Under the pieces are notes generated by a model that worked only from the letters and a program-made list of their open reading frames with translations, did no database searches and was not told where the DNA came from. The translations under genes were made by a program, and so were the position numbers. Below are positions 14,832 to 21,411 of a stretch of DNA of 64,000 nucleotides, in pieces. The DNA comes from Piscinibacter sp943370595 (GTDB lineage: Bacteria; Pseudomonadota; Gammaproteobacteria; Burkholderiales; Burkholderiaceae_C). The stretch spans positions 62,001 to 126,000 of the forward strand of contig CALRRO020000015.1 in assembly GCA_943370595.1 (NCBI GenBank), in the 5' to 3' direction. The stretch's first letter is position 1. Each line of letters starts with the position of its first letter.

Positions 14832-14907
14832 TGGTGCGTCGCCAGGGGCTCGAACCCTGACATGCCGGCTTAAGAGGCCGGTACTCTGCCGCTCGAGTTC
14901 GCGACGC
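14832..14907 (-). tRNA. tRNA-Lys(CTT)
   Basis: Acceptor GCGTCGC/GCGACGC, anticodon stem CCGGC/GCCGG with loop CTCTTAA, A73, encoded CCA. Position 8 is G rather than the usual T. Confidence 0.88.
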
Positions 14908-14929
14908 ATGGAGTTCGCATGTGCTTGGG

Positions 14930-15000
14930 GGTGACCGGCCGGAGTCGAACCGGCACCAGCGGGTTCACGGCCCACGGCTCTGCCATTGAGCTACGGCCAC
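14930..15000 (-). tRNA. tRNA-His(GTG), with C33 and no exact CCA
   Basis: Acceptor GTGGCCG/CGGTCAC with the His-specific C73. Anticodon loop CCGTGAA gives GTG but has C33. The bases after C73 are CCC rather than CCA, and the base before G1 is T, so G-1 would have to be added. The only array member without an encoded CCA. Confidence 0.82.
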
Positions 15001-15021
15001 ACCCAAGCACACGCCTGATGC

Positions 15022-15097
15022 TGGTCTCGGTGGCAGGTCTCGAACCTGCGGCCTCGTGATCCCAAATCACGCGCGCTGCCATCTGCGCCACACCGAG
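15022..15097 (-). tRNA. tRNA-Pro(TGG)
   Basis: Acceptor CTCGGTG/CACCGAG with C1-G72 as usual for Pro, anticodon stem CGTGA/TCACG with loop TTTGGGA, A73, encoded CCA. Confidence 0.92.
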
Positions 15098-15104
15098 ATG
15101 AAAC

Positions 15105-15179
15105 TGGTACCCGCGGGTGGGAACGATCCACCGACCCCCGCCTTATCAAGACGGTGCTCTGCCACTGAGCTACGCGAGA
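15105..15179 (-). tRNA. tRNA-Ile(GAT)
   Basis: Acceptor TCTCGCG/CGCGGGT (1-72 mismatch), anticodon stem CCGTC/GGCGG with loop TTGATAA, A73, encoded CCA. The T-loop ATCGTTC has A54, like the Met gene of this array. Confidence 0.85.
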
Positions 15180-15190
15180 TCAAACTGAAT

Positions 15191-15266
15191 TGGCTCCCCG
15201 ACGTGGCTTCGAACCACGGACCTCCTGGTTAACAGCCAGGCGCTCTGCCATCTGCGCTATCGGGGA
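15191..15266 (-). tRNA. tRNA-Asn(GTT)
   Basis: Acceptor TCCCCGA/TCGGGGA, anticodon stem CCTGG/CCAGG with loop CTGTTAA, T-loop TTCGAAG, G73, encoded CCA. Its 3' half differs from the tRNA-Asn attachment fragment at 35265-35312. Confidence 0.94.
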
Positions 15267-15273
15267 AGTGAAC

Positions 15274-15350
15274 TGGTGCCTCGTGACCGATTCCAACGGC
15301 CGACCCGCCGGGTAGAAGCCGGCTGCTCTGGTCCGCTGAGCTAGCGAGGC
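15274..15350 (-). tRNA. tRNA-Arg(TCT)
   Basis: Acceptor GCCTCGC/ACGAGGC (7-66 mismatch), anticodon stem GCCGG/CCGGC with loop CTTCTAC, A73, encoded CCA. The T-loop TTGGAAT has G at the conserved C56, which normally pairs with the D-loop. Confidence 0.82.
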
Positions 15351-15351
15351 C

Positions 15352-15437
15352 TGGACTCGACGATCCGATTCGAACGGATGCGGGCTTGCGCCTGCGGCTT
15401 TGCAGGCCGCCGCCTTCAACCACTTGGCTACGTCGAG
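15352..15437 (-). tRNA. tRNA-Cys(GCA), long variable region
   Basis: Acceptor CTCGACG/CGTCGAG with the Cys-type T73, anticodon stem GCGGC/GCCGC with loop CTGCAAA, encoded CCA. The variable region (about 14 nt, GGCGCAAGCC) is longer than in the usual tRNA-Cys. Confidence 0.88.
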
Positions 15438-15442
15438 ATGAA

Positions 15443-15518
15443 TGGCACCGAACCACGGAATCGAACCGCGAACCTTCGGCTTTGGAGGCCGCCGCTCTGC
15501 CAGTTGAGCTAGCCCGGT
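15443..15518 (-). tRNA. tRNA-Trp(CCA)
   Basis: Acceptor ACCGGGC/GTTCGGT with G.U pairs, anticodon stem CGGC/GCCG with loop CTCCAAA, G73, encoded CCA. Confidence 0.9.
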
Positions 15519-15523
15519 ATGGC

Positions 15524-15609
15524 TGGTGGGTGCGGATGGATTCGAACCACCGTGTCCCGTGGGAGACTGCTTTACAGGCAGCCGCAATCGGCCTCTCTGC
15601 CACGCACCC
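15524..15609 (-). tRNA. tRNA-Tyr(GTA)
   Basis: Class II tRNA with a variable arm around CTCCCACGGGAC. Acceptor GGGTGCG/CGCACCC, anticodon loop CTGTAAA, A73, encoded CCA. Confidence 0.93.
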
Positions 15610-15615
15610 ATTTGA

Positions 15616-15694
15616 TGGCACCTCGTGCACGATTCGAACGTGCGACCTCCGGCTTCGTAGACCGGCGCTCTTGATCCAACTGAGCTAACGAGGT
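15616..15694 (-). tRNA. tRNA-Arg(ACG)
   Basis: Acceptor ACCTCGT/ACGAGGT, anticodon stem CCGGT/GCCGG with loop CTACGAA (A34 would become inosine), G73, encoded CCA; slightly enlarged D-loop. Confidence 0.92.
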
Positions 15695-15704
15695 TCTGAC
15701 TGTC

Positions 15705-15780
15705 TGGTGCCGAGAGAGGGAATCGAACCCCCGACGCGCGCGCCTTCAACGCGCCGCTCTACCTGCTGAGCTATCTCGGC
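15705..15780 (-). tRNA. tRNA-Phe(GAA)
   Basis: Acceptor GCCGAGA/TCTCGGC, anticodon stem GCGCG/CGCGC with loop TTGAAGG, A73, encoded CCA. G37 and G38 after the anticodon are unusual, since A37 is expected for tRNA-Phe. Confidence 0.87.
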
Positions 15781-15789
15781 AAACTGATC

Positions 15790-15865
15790 TGGCGCCCCGT
15801 GCGGGATTCGAACCCGCGACTTCCGACTAGACAGGCCGGCACTCTGGCCACTGAGTTAACGAGGC
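15790..15865 (-). tRNA. tRNA-Asp(GTC)
   Basis: Acceptor GCCTCGT/ACGGGGC, anticodon stem CCGGC/GTCGG with loop CTGTCTA, G73, encoded CCA. Position 37 is a pyrimidine (T), which is rare. A 93-nt spacer without visible features separates it from the Glu gene. Confidence 0.87.
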
Positions 15866-15958
15866 AATGCATCCATCCGGTCACGGGTTCCGGCGCCGCC
15901 CAATCGTTGCGGCCGATTTCCACCCCCGAAGCGGGAGCTCGACGAGGGTTCCTTGTGC

Positions 15959-16035
15959 TGGCGTCGCGTGCGGGATTCGAACCCGCGTATCCACCTTGAA
16001 AGAGTGGTGTCCTCGGCCGTCTAGACGAACGCGAC
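15959..16035 (-). tRNA. tRNA-Glu(TTC)
   Basis: Acceptor GTCGCGT/ACGCGAC, Glu-like D-arm, anticodon stem CCACT/GGTGG with loop CTTTCAA, T-loop TTCGAAT, G73, encoded CCA. Confidence 0.93.
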
Positions 16036-16043
16036 TTGACTGG

Positions 16044-16120
16044 TGGTGCCCTCGGCGACGGTTCGAACGCGCGGCCTGCCGCTTACAAGGCGGCTGCTCT
16101 GCCTGCTGAGCTACGAGGGC
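16044..16120 (-). tRNA. tRNA-Thr(TGT)
   Basis: Acceptor GCCCTCG/CGAGGGC, anticodon stem GCCGC/GCGGC with loop CTTGTAA, A73, CCA (repeated as CCACCA). The T-stem GCGCG/CGTCGC contains one extra base and pairs poorly. About 146 nt without visible features follow before the Gly gene. Confidence 0.85.
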
Positions 16121-16266
16121 GATGGAGATCCACTTCGGCTGTGCCCAGACGCGAGCATCCCGTCGGATGTGGTGTCTCGCTGCACGTGGCTTGGCCAAGG
16201 GTCGCGCACATCCCGTACCGCCAACACCATGTCACGCGGCAACGGAGTGAAAGGACACACCCGAAG

Positions 16267-16342
16267 TGGAGCGGATGACGAGTCTCGAACTCGTGGCCTC
16301 GACCATGGCGTGGTCGCGCTCTGCCTGCTGAGCTACATCCGC
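16267..16342 (-). tRNA. tRNA-Gly(GCC), with C33
   Basis: Acceptor GCGGATG/CATCCGC, the Gly-type T73 and encoded CCA. Anticodon stem CGACC/GGTCG with loop ACGCCAT: C33 replaces U33, and A32-T38 could pair to shrink the loop to five bases. First gene of the array in the direction of transcription. Confidence 0.85.
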
Positions 16343-16394
16343 AAAAGTTGCGAGGCAATCCATCGGCCAGTACCGAGGTCGCCTCGCAGCAAGT

Positions 16395-16405
16395 TGTTAA
16401 AGAGC
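16395..16405 (-). promoter_or_regulatory. boxA antitermination site of the tRNA array
   Basis: On the minus strand this is GCTCTTTAACA, matching the boxA of bacterial rRNA operon leaders, where NusB-S10 assembles an antitermination complex. It lies 53 nt before the first tRNA (Gly), in the expected leader position, and would favour read-through of the long structured array transcript. Confidence 0.75.
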
Positions 16406-16480
16406 GTACACCGTCGCCGGTGGTGCGATCCATCGATCGCGGGTCTGCGCCGATGCGCAGGCCGGTTGAAGTCAGAAATG

Positions 16481-16513
16481 AAAAAGGCCCGGATCCTTTC
16501 GGAATCCGGGCCT
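16481..16513 (-). terminator. Intrinsic terminator upstream of the tRNA array
   Basis: On the minus strand a GC-rich stem (GGCCCGGAT.../...ATCCGGGCC) is closed by a GAAA-type loop and followed by TTTTT. It points the same way as the array and lies between the upstream promoter/small frame and boxA. It would therefore end the leader transcript unless read through. Confidence 0.8.
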
Positions 16514-16541
16514 CTGCGTACAGAGCTTGGAGGGTGCGCGT

Positions 16542-16748
16542 CTACGCGCCGCCCTCTCCCGGATGCATTCGGTCCTCGTTCCGATCAAGCTGCCAGCCAC
16601 CAATGGATGGCTCGAATCGGCAGCTCTTCGGATAGACCTGATGCAAGGCGACGTCGCATGCGCCCAGCGACCCCATCGCCGCGGCGCGCACGAACGCGAC
16701 CAGACCCTTGATGGGTCGGTTGGTTCTTGTGACGTGCCTGGTTTTCAC
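16542..16748 (-). CDS. Small hypothetical protein in the tRNA-array leader
   Basis: A 68-aa frame beginning with GTG (VKTRHVTRTNR), ending shortly before the intrinsic terminator. It lies directly downstream of a good minus-strand promoter. There is no strong ribosome site and no recognised family. It may be a genuine small gene or simply open leader DNA. Its Arg/His-rich start and lack of codon bias evidence keep confidence low. Confidence 0.3.
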   Translation of the reverse strand: MKTRHVTRTNRPIKGLVAFVRAAAMGSLGACDVALHQVYPKSCRFEPSIGGWQLDRNEDRMHPGEGGA

Positions 16749-16795
16749 GATGAAGCTCTTTGAAGAAAGTTGTGCTCGATGAGCAGAGGAGGCGG

Positions 16796-16824
16796 ACTGT
16801 AAATAGTCTTTACCCTGCCGTCAA
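16796..16824 (-). promoter_or_regulatory. Sigma-70-type promoter facing the tRNA array
   Basis: Minus strand: TTGACG, a 17-nt spacer, TACAGT. This is close to the -35/-10 consensus with ideal spacing. Transcription would start near 16788 and run through the small frame and terminator towards boxA and the tRNA genes. It is the only clear promoter seen upstream of the array. Confidence 0.6.
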
Positions 16825-16870
16825 CCCCCTGCGACAATGTTGTCTGAACTCGTTGCATTGCGCACAACAA

Positions 16871-17248
16871 GTGGCCAACACGACCATCACCAGAAGACAG
16901 AACGCACTGGCGCTCTTCCAGGCCTACGCCGAGAAGGCGCTAGCCTCAGGCGCCTCTCCGAAAGGGCTGGAGCAGACCTTCGCTGCAACCTTGCAGATCT
17001 CGCCCAGCATGTGGAGCCAGATCAAGTCGTCGCGGCCGATCGGCGACAAGCTAGCCCGGCAGATCGAACAGCACCATGGCAAGCCGGCTGGCTGGCTCGA
17101 TGAAGTTCGCGAGAGCGACTCAGTGGCGCCAGCCGAGCAAGCATTTCTGGACCTTGCCCTGATGGCTTGGCGTGCGACCAACAGCGCGGGTCGCAAGGCG
17201 CTGCGTGAACAGATGAAGCTAGCGGCAGCGGCTCGCAGTAGCGAGTAG
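16871..17248 (+). CDS. Putative helix-turn-helix regulator
   Basis: A 125-aa protein whose residues about 8-80 look like a phage-type helix-turn-helix unit: QNALALFQAYAEKAL, a conserved LQISPSMWSQIKSSRPIG recognition region, then a helix IGDKLARQIEQHHGKPAGWLD. The last phrase is typical of XRE-like regulators of mobile elements. The rest is an Ala-rich tail. GTG 16871 is chosen because homology-like sequence begins there and the upstream codons overlap the divergent promoter; no clear ribosome site is visible, so translation could be leaderless. It is divergent from the tRNA-array promoter and is a candidate regulator of it. Confidence 0.6.
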   Translation: MANTTITRRQNALALFQAYAEKALASGASPKGLEQTFAATLQISPSMWSQIKSSRPIGDKLARQIEQHHGKPAGWLDEVRESDSVAPAEQAFLDLALMAWRATNSAGRKALREQMKLAAAARSSE

Positions 17249-17385
17249 ACGTGTTCGACATACTGGTGCGGCCGAGGCAGGACCAAAGGCGCGACAACAG
17301 TCAAGTTGTCCGCGCCAAACCACTAACGAGCCACCGCACCGACCGTACAACGAGTCAGCGGTGCAAGAAAAGAGTGGATCAAGCT

Positions 17386-18522
17386 TCACCGAGCCACCAA
17401 TGCTTCACGTCCAGGGAGCTTGCTGGCCTGCTGGAAGTTCAGAGTCATCAGAACAGCCGTCTGCTCCTTGCCATCCTGCGTCGAGCGGTTGCGCCCGGCC
17501 CGAAGCGAAAGCCACAACGGATACTGCTTGGAGTCGAGGACTCGGTACTCCACACCGGCAGCGTACATGAACACATCCTTGAACATCGCGGACGATGATG
17601 ACTTCGAATTGCTCACCTCGAGCAAGGCCCGCGTCCTGCTAGCTGCGTCGGCACCTGCATAGGTGTAGCGCAGGCCAGCGAGCGTCGAGCTCTTGTTCAC
17701 AGGGGTGGTCTTCAGACTGTCTGGGTCGACACCGTTGCTAACTCGCTGTACGGTCAGATTGAACGCGCCGTTGTCGCCTGCACCCAACATCGCGTTCACC
17801 GTCAGGCGCTTGCCGAGTCCATAGCTTGACCCGCCAGACTTGTCGGTCATGCGACCATCGCCGAGACTAATGGAAGCCCGGCTGGCATTCCACTTCAAGG
17901 TCTTCGCCAGTGCCTGATCAGCGCAATCGCCCAGTAGCTTGAAGCGCTTGACGGTGAGCGCAACGAGTTCTTTGTCCTGCTCCGCTTGGGGCAGATTCCT
18001 ACCTAGCACCACCGCGATTTCGTCGGTGTTCTGTTTGCGGCTGCTATCTGCGCAGACTTTCCAGCCGACACTAAATGCGACAGATGGGTCCTGATCGCGA
18101 TCAAAGTAGAAATAGGTGTCAACCGAGTAGCCATACTGCCTGTAGCTCTTGTCGCCGACGCTGATCTCGTTCTGAGCGTAGCTAAGCGTCGTGTTGCTGA
18201 GCAGCCTCGTGGCCGGGCTGGAGTAGTAGTCGATTCCTTTGACGGGCACGAGCTCGGTGCGCGCGGGCGTAAAGGCGATGCCAAAGCCGCCCTTGTTTTC
18301 ATCGTTGCTGACTGACTTGAGCAGCAGCGCAAAATCCTGGGCGGCCTGTATGGTCCTGACTGCGCTCTTGTCGAGGTTGATGATGCCGGCCGCCGACACG
18401 CTGCCGCCGTTCACGTTGACGAGATAGTCGGATATCGGGTCCTTTTCGGTGGGCTCCTTCTCCTGGGCCAGTACGGGCTGGCAAGCGAGGACCAAGGAAA
18501 TGGCGAGCGTCTTTGTGTTCAT
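17386..18522 (-). CDS. Exported beta-strand-rich protein, outer-membrane-like
   Basis: A 378-aa protein with a clear signal peptide (ending near QPVLAQ, residue 20). The body has many alternating-pattern strands and ends in repeated aromatic-alternating segments such as FMYAAGVEYRVLD and LWLSLRAGRN, the look of an outer-membrane barrel or periplasmic beta protein. I do not recognise the family. ATG 18522 is chosen for the signal peptide; it lies 2 nt after the stop of the 118-aa gene, so the two form an operon. It could partner the divergent membrane protein and CHAT genes. Confidence 0.55.
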   Translation of the reverse strand: MNTKTLAISLVLACQPVLAQEKEPTEKDPISDYLVNVNGGSVSAAGIINLDKSAVRTIQAAQDFALLLKSVSNDENKGGFGIAFTPARTELVPVKGIDYYSSPATRLLSNTTLSYAQNEISVGDKSYRQYGYSVDTYFYFDRDQDPSVAFSVGWKVCADSSRKQNTDEIAVVLGRNLPQAEQDKELVALTVKRFKLLGDCADQALAKTLKWNASRASISLGDGRMTDKSGGSSYGLGKRLTVNAMLGAGDNGAFNLTVQRVSNGVDPDSLKTTPVNKSSTLAGLRYTYAGADAASRTRALLEVSNSKSSSSAMFKDVFMYAAGVEYRVLDSKQYPLWLSLRAGRNRSTQDGKEQTAVLMTLNFQQASKLPGREALVAR

Positions 18523-18524
18523 AT

Positions 18525-18881
18525 TTACACCACCGTCAGCACGAAGCTCTTTGAACCAGCGTCGCTGGAATTGACCTTGACGGTGCCTTTGGCATCGGCA
18601 CAGGTTTGACCATTGATCTCGCACTTCACGTCGTATACCGGGTTCAGTGTCTTGTTGGCGTCGTAGTGGTAGGCCTGTACGATGAAGTTGCAGCGGTACT
18701 GGCCGGGGGGCAGATTGAGCGGCGCATTGAAGTCACCTTCGTGGTAATCAAAAGCCGTTGCTATCGGAGGCTGACCCTGGACGAAGAGCGTGAGCTCCGT
18801 GTGCGCGCCGCTGCGATCTTTCAGAGTGACCTGCTGGGGCCGATTCGTCTGGATGTCGTGTGTGTTGACGGTGATGGTCAT
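18525..18881 (-). CDS. Small hypothetical protein (118 aa)
   Basis: A 118-aa protein with a beta-sandwich-like pattern: TITVNTHDI, then LFVQGQPP, PPGQYRCNFIVQAYHYD and a final KSFVLTVV strand. It has three cysteines and no signal peptide. The family is not recognised. ATG 18881 has an AGAGGAG ribosome site at good distance. It is co-transcribed with the exported protein that follows. The roughly 300 bp to its right, up to the divergent membrane-protein gene, must hold both promoters; I see no obvious consensus sites in it. Confidence 0.6.
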   Translation of the reverse strand: MTITVNTHDIQTNRPQQVTLKDRSGAHTELTLFVQGQPPIATAFDYHEGDFNAPLNLPPGQYRCNFIVQAYHYDANKTLNPVYDVKCEINGQTCADAKGTVKVNSSDAGSKSFVLTVV

Positions 18882-19179
18882 GGTGGTTGCTCCTCTTGGA
18901 TGACATGCACAGGCCGCGCCTTGTGCGGCAGATGCGAGAAGTCGGCTTCTTTGGTTCCTTGAAGCCCCGGATCCCAGACCGGGACGTAGAAGCCTGTCAG
19001 AGCCAATAGACCGCTGGATTGAGATTCTGTTGATCGAGGTTGCTTGGAAACGAGCTGCAATTGGAGTCGGTCTGTTTCCACTTCGCATACGACAGTTTGT
19101 TGATGCAGCATGTCCACCCGGAGCTAAGGTCGCCCCTCAGAATTGACCGCGAGACCGCACTTTTAGAGAGGACGTCGAG

Positions 19180-21411
19180 ATGAATATCGGCTGGACTGAC
19201 CACCTGCGTTACCTCCTACGAGCATCGGTATGTATGCTCGCCTTCGCCGTCGGTCTGGTCGGCGCCGTGCCGCCAGAGACGGTGACCGTGACGCTAGTGG
19301 AAGCCAAGACCCCCGCGTTCGATGAGGCCGCTGCTCCCCAGATTCGGCTGCCAATGCACTGGATCAGCCAATGCGACAGCGTGTCGGTCAGGCTGGAAAT
19401 CCGGATCACCCCACTGTCCAACGGACAGGCACCCGGCGTCACCCCTGTATTGATGAAAGGCGACGGTACTGCGTTGGCGATCGACACCGTCGACCAGGTT
19501 TCGGTCACGCGCGAAGTCATCGAACTCGGACCCCGCAAGACCTTGCGCTTGACGCTGGAGGCCGTGCTGCTCGACCCGGGCACCTATCGCGCCGTGGTCC
19601 AGACGACCGTGATTACCGCCAGCGGCAAGCGGCTGCCGCTAGAGCCGCTGGCACTAACGATCAAGCGCAGCATCAGCGTCTTGCCTGTGGAGTTCGCTGC
19701 AGTACCGGCGCTGCCAGTGACCCTGCCCTGGCTGTTCTGGGCAGGCAGCAAAGGCCCGCCTTCGTTCACGCTCCAGGCCTACACCGCGGGCGACACTATG
19801 CGGCTGCCGCAGGTGCATCTGGCTTCGTTGGCGCGTAAAGACTCCATCGACGCCACAGGGGACGGCGAGACGACGAGCCTCGATCTTGCCGCGACGCAGC
19901 CGCCGGGGCAGCCGATCGAGGTGAAGTCCGGCGTCTACACGGACGTGCCGGTGGTGTTCAACGAAGTGCCGCGCGCCGGCCGCTACGACGCGAAGCTGCG
20001 CTTTGCGAGCGAAGGCTACAAGCCGGCCGAGGCTACGGTGGTCATCCTGGCGCGCGAATCGAAGTGGGTGATGGTGTTCTTCGTCTTCATCGGCGCACTT
20101 CTGTCGTTCGCGATTCAGCTCTGGGGCGGCTTCCTGAAGCCCTGGCGCGACTTCAAGCAGCGCCTCGGCGCGTTGACCGCAGCAGTCGTGGCACTGCGAA
20201 CTGCCGACGGCGCGGCGCGCGATGAGGAGCTGCAACTGCTCGACCGGATCCTCGAAAACCTGCGCGAGAGCTTCGATGCCACGCCGGCCCTGCTGCGCTG
20301 GCGGATCGCGAGCCGCCTGGGAGCATTCGAGGCGCTGCTGCCGCCTTTGCGCCTATGGAGCTCGCGCTGGCGCGAACTGCCGCAGATCCAGCCGGCAGAG
20401 GTGCGCACCGCGTTTCGCGACAAGCTCCTGACGCTGGCGGAGCCCCTGCGCTCGGCCAATCCGGACGCCACCAAACTGCGCGAAGCGAATGCCTCGTTGG
20501 AAGCGCTACCAGGGCAGCTGCGCCAGGCCATCGCGACGGTGCTGACGGAGGAGCTCAAGACGCTGGAGGAGCAACTCGGCGACGACGCTCGTGTGGAGCT
20601 CACGCCGGTGCGCGCACAGCTGCGCGCCGTGCGTGCCAGGCTGCAGGCCGGGCAATTGGAAGCTGCCATCGGCCTGTACCATCAGATGCTGCAGACATAC
20701 GCGAAGGCGATGGCCGACGAACTGCGGGCGCGCGCCGACAAAAACCAGATGCAGCCGCAAGGTCTGACGGCCCAGGAATGGCAGACCCTGTGCACCGATA
20801 CGGCTCGTGAGCTCGACGCCTTCGCGCGCCAGAGCGACCCGGAGCAGGCCCTGGCCCGCCTGCAGGAAGCCACCGCAGTCTTTGTGCAGGGCATGGCCTC
20901 TGCCCTGGTCAGGGCCGTTGCGCAGCTCGCCGACGCCGCGCGCAAGCCAGTCGAGGACGCTGCGCATGCGGTAAACCAGGCCGTGCAGCAACACAACCTG
21001 GTCGCCGCCTGGCGAGAGCTGGACCGCGTTAGGCAAGGCTACCAGGCTGCGCAGGCCATCGCCAGGCAGGTCATGGGCCCGGAGCAGGTCGAGCTCCTGA
21101 GAGGCCTGACCAGCCCGCTGGCCGATCCGTCGATTCTGGGTACCGTGCTCGATTTGCCTCGTTGGTGGGCCGACTCGGCCCAGGCGGGCGCTGCGCCGCG
21201 CATCGCGCAACAGACCCTGACCGTCGACATCGCGGTCAGCCTGGTCGTCCTGCTGGTGTCGGCCATCTCGGCGGTGCAGGGCCTGTGGGACACAAACCCG
21301 GTCTGGGGCGGTGTCGGCGCCTTCCTGGGAGCCATGGCGACCGGCTTCGCCGCCGACCGCTTCGCCCATTCCGCGATGAGCGCCTTCCGCAAGCCCGACG
21401 CCGCGACATGA
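19180..21411 (+). CDS. Membrane protein with long helical domain, CHAT partner
   Basis: A 743-aa protein. It has an N-terminal signal/anchor (about residues 12-30) and an extracytoplasmic beta-rich domain to about residue 290. A membrane helix (WVMVFFVFIGALLSFAIQLW, 296-315) follows, then a 350-residue region rich in Leu/Ala/Glu/Arg that is probably coiled coil. Two more hydrophobic segments lie near the C-terminus (about 683-702 and 711-727). The layout, sensor outside and helical scaffold inside, suggests a membrane receptor or scaffold. Its stop overlaps the start of the next gene (ATGA), so it is translationally coupled to the CHAT protein. Family not recognised. Confidence 0.6.
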   Translation: MNIGWTDHLRYLLRASVCMLAFAVGLVGAVPPETVTVTLVEAKTPAFDEAAAPQIRLPMHWISQCDSVSVRLEIRITPLSNGQAPGVTPVLMKGDGTALAIDTVDQVSVTREVIELGPRKTLRLTLEAVLLDPGTYRAVVQTTVITASGKRLPLEPLALTIKRSISVLPVEFAAVPALPVTLPWLFWAGSKGPPSFTLQAYTAGDTMRLPQVHLASLARKDSIDATGDGETTSLDLAATQPPGQPIEVKSGVYTDVPVVFNEVPRAGRYDAKLRFASEGYKPAEATVVILARESKWVMVFFVFIGALLSFAIQLWGGFLKPWRDFKQRLGALTAAVVALRTADGAARDEELQLLDRILENLRESFDATPALLRWRIASRLGAFEALLPPLRLWSSRWRELPQIQPAEVRTAFRDKLLTLAEPLRSANPDATKLREANASLEALPGQLRQAIATVLTEELKTLEEQLGDDARVELTPVRAQLRAVRARLQAGQLEAAIGLYHQMLQTYAKAMADELRARADKNQMQPQGLTAQEWQTLCTDTARELDAFARQSDPEQALARLQEATAVFVQGMASALVRAVAQLADAARKPVEDAAHAVNQAVQQHNLVAAWRELDRVRQGYQAAQAIARQVMGPEQVELLRGLTSPLADPSILGTVLDLPRWWADSAQAGAAPRIAQQTLTVDIAVSLVVLLVSAISAVQGLWDTNPVWGGVGAFLGAMATGFAADRFAHSAMSAFRKPDAAT

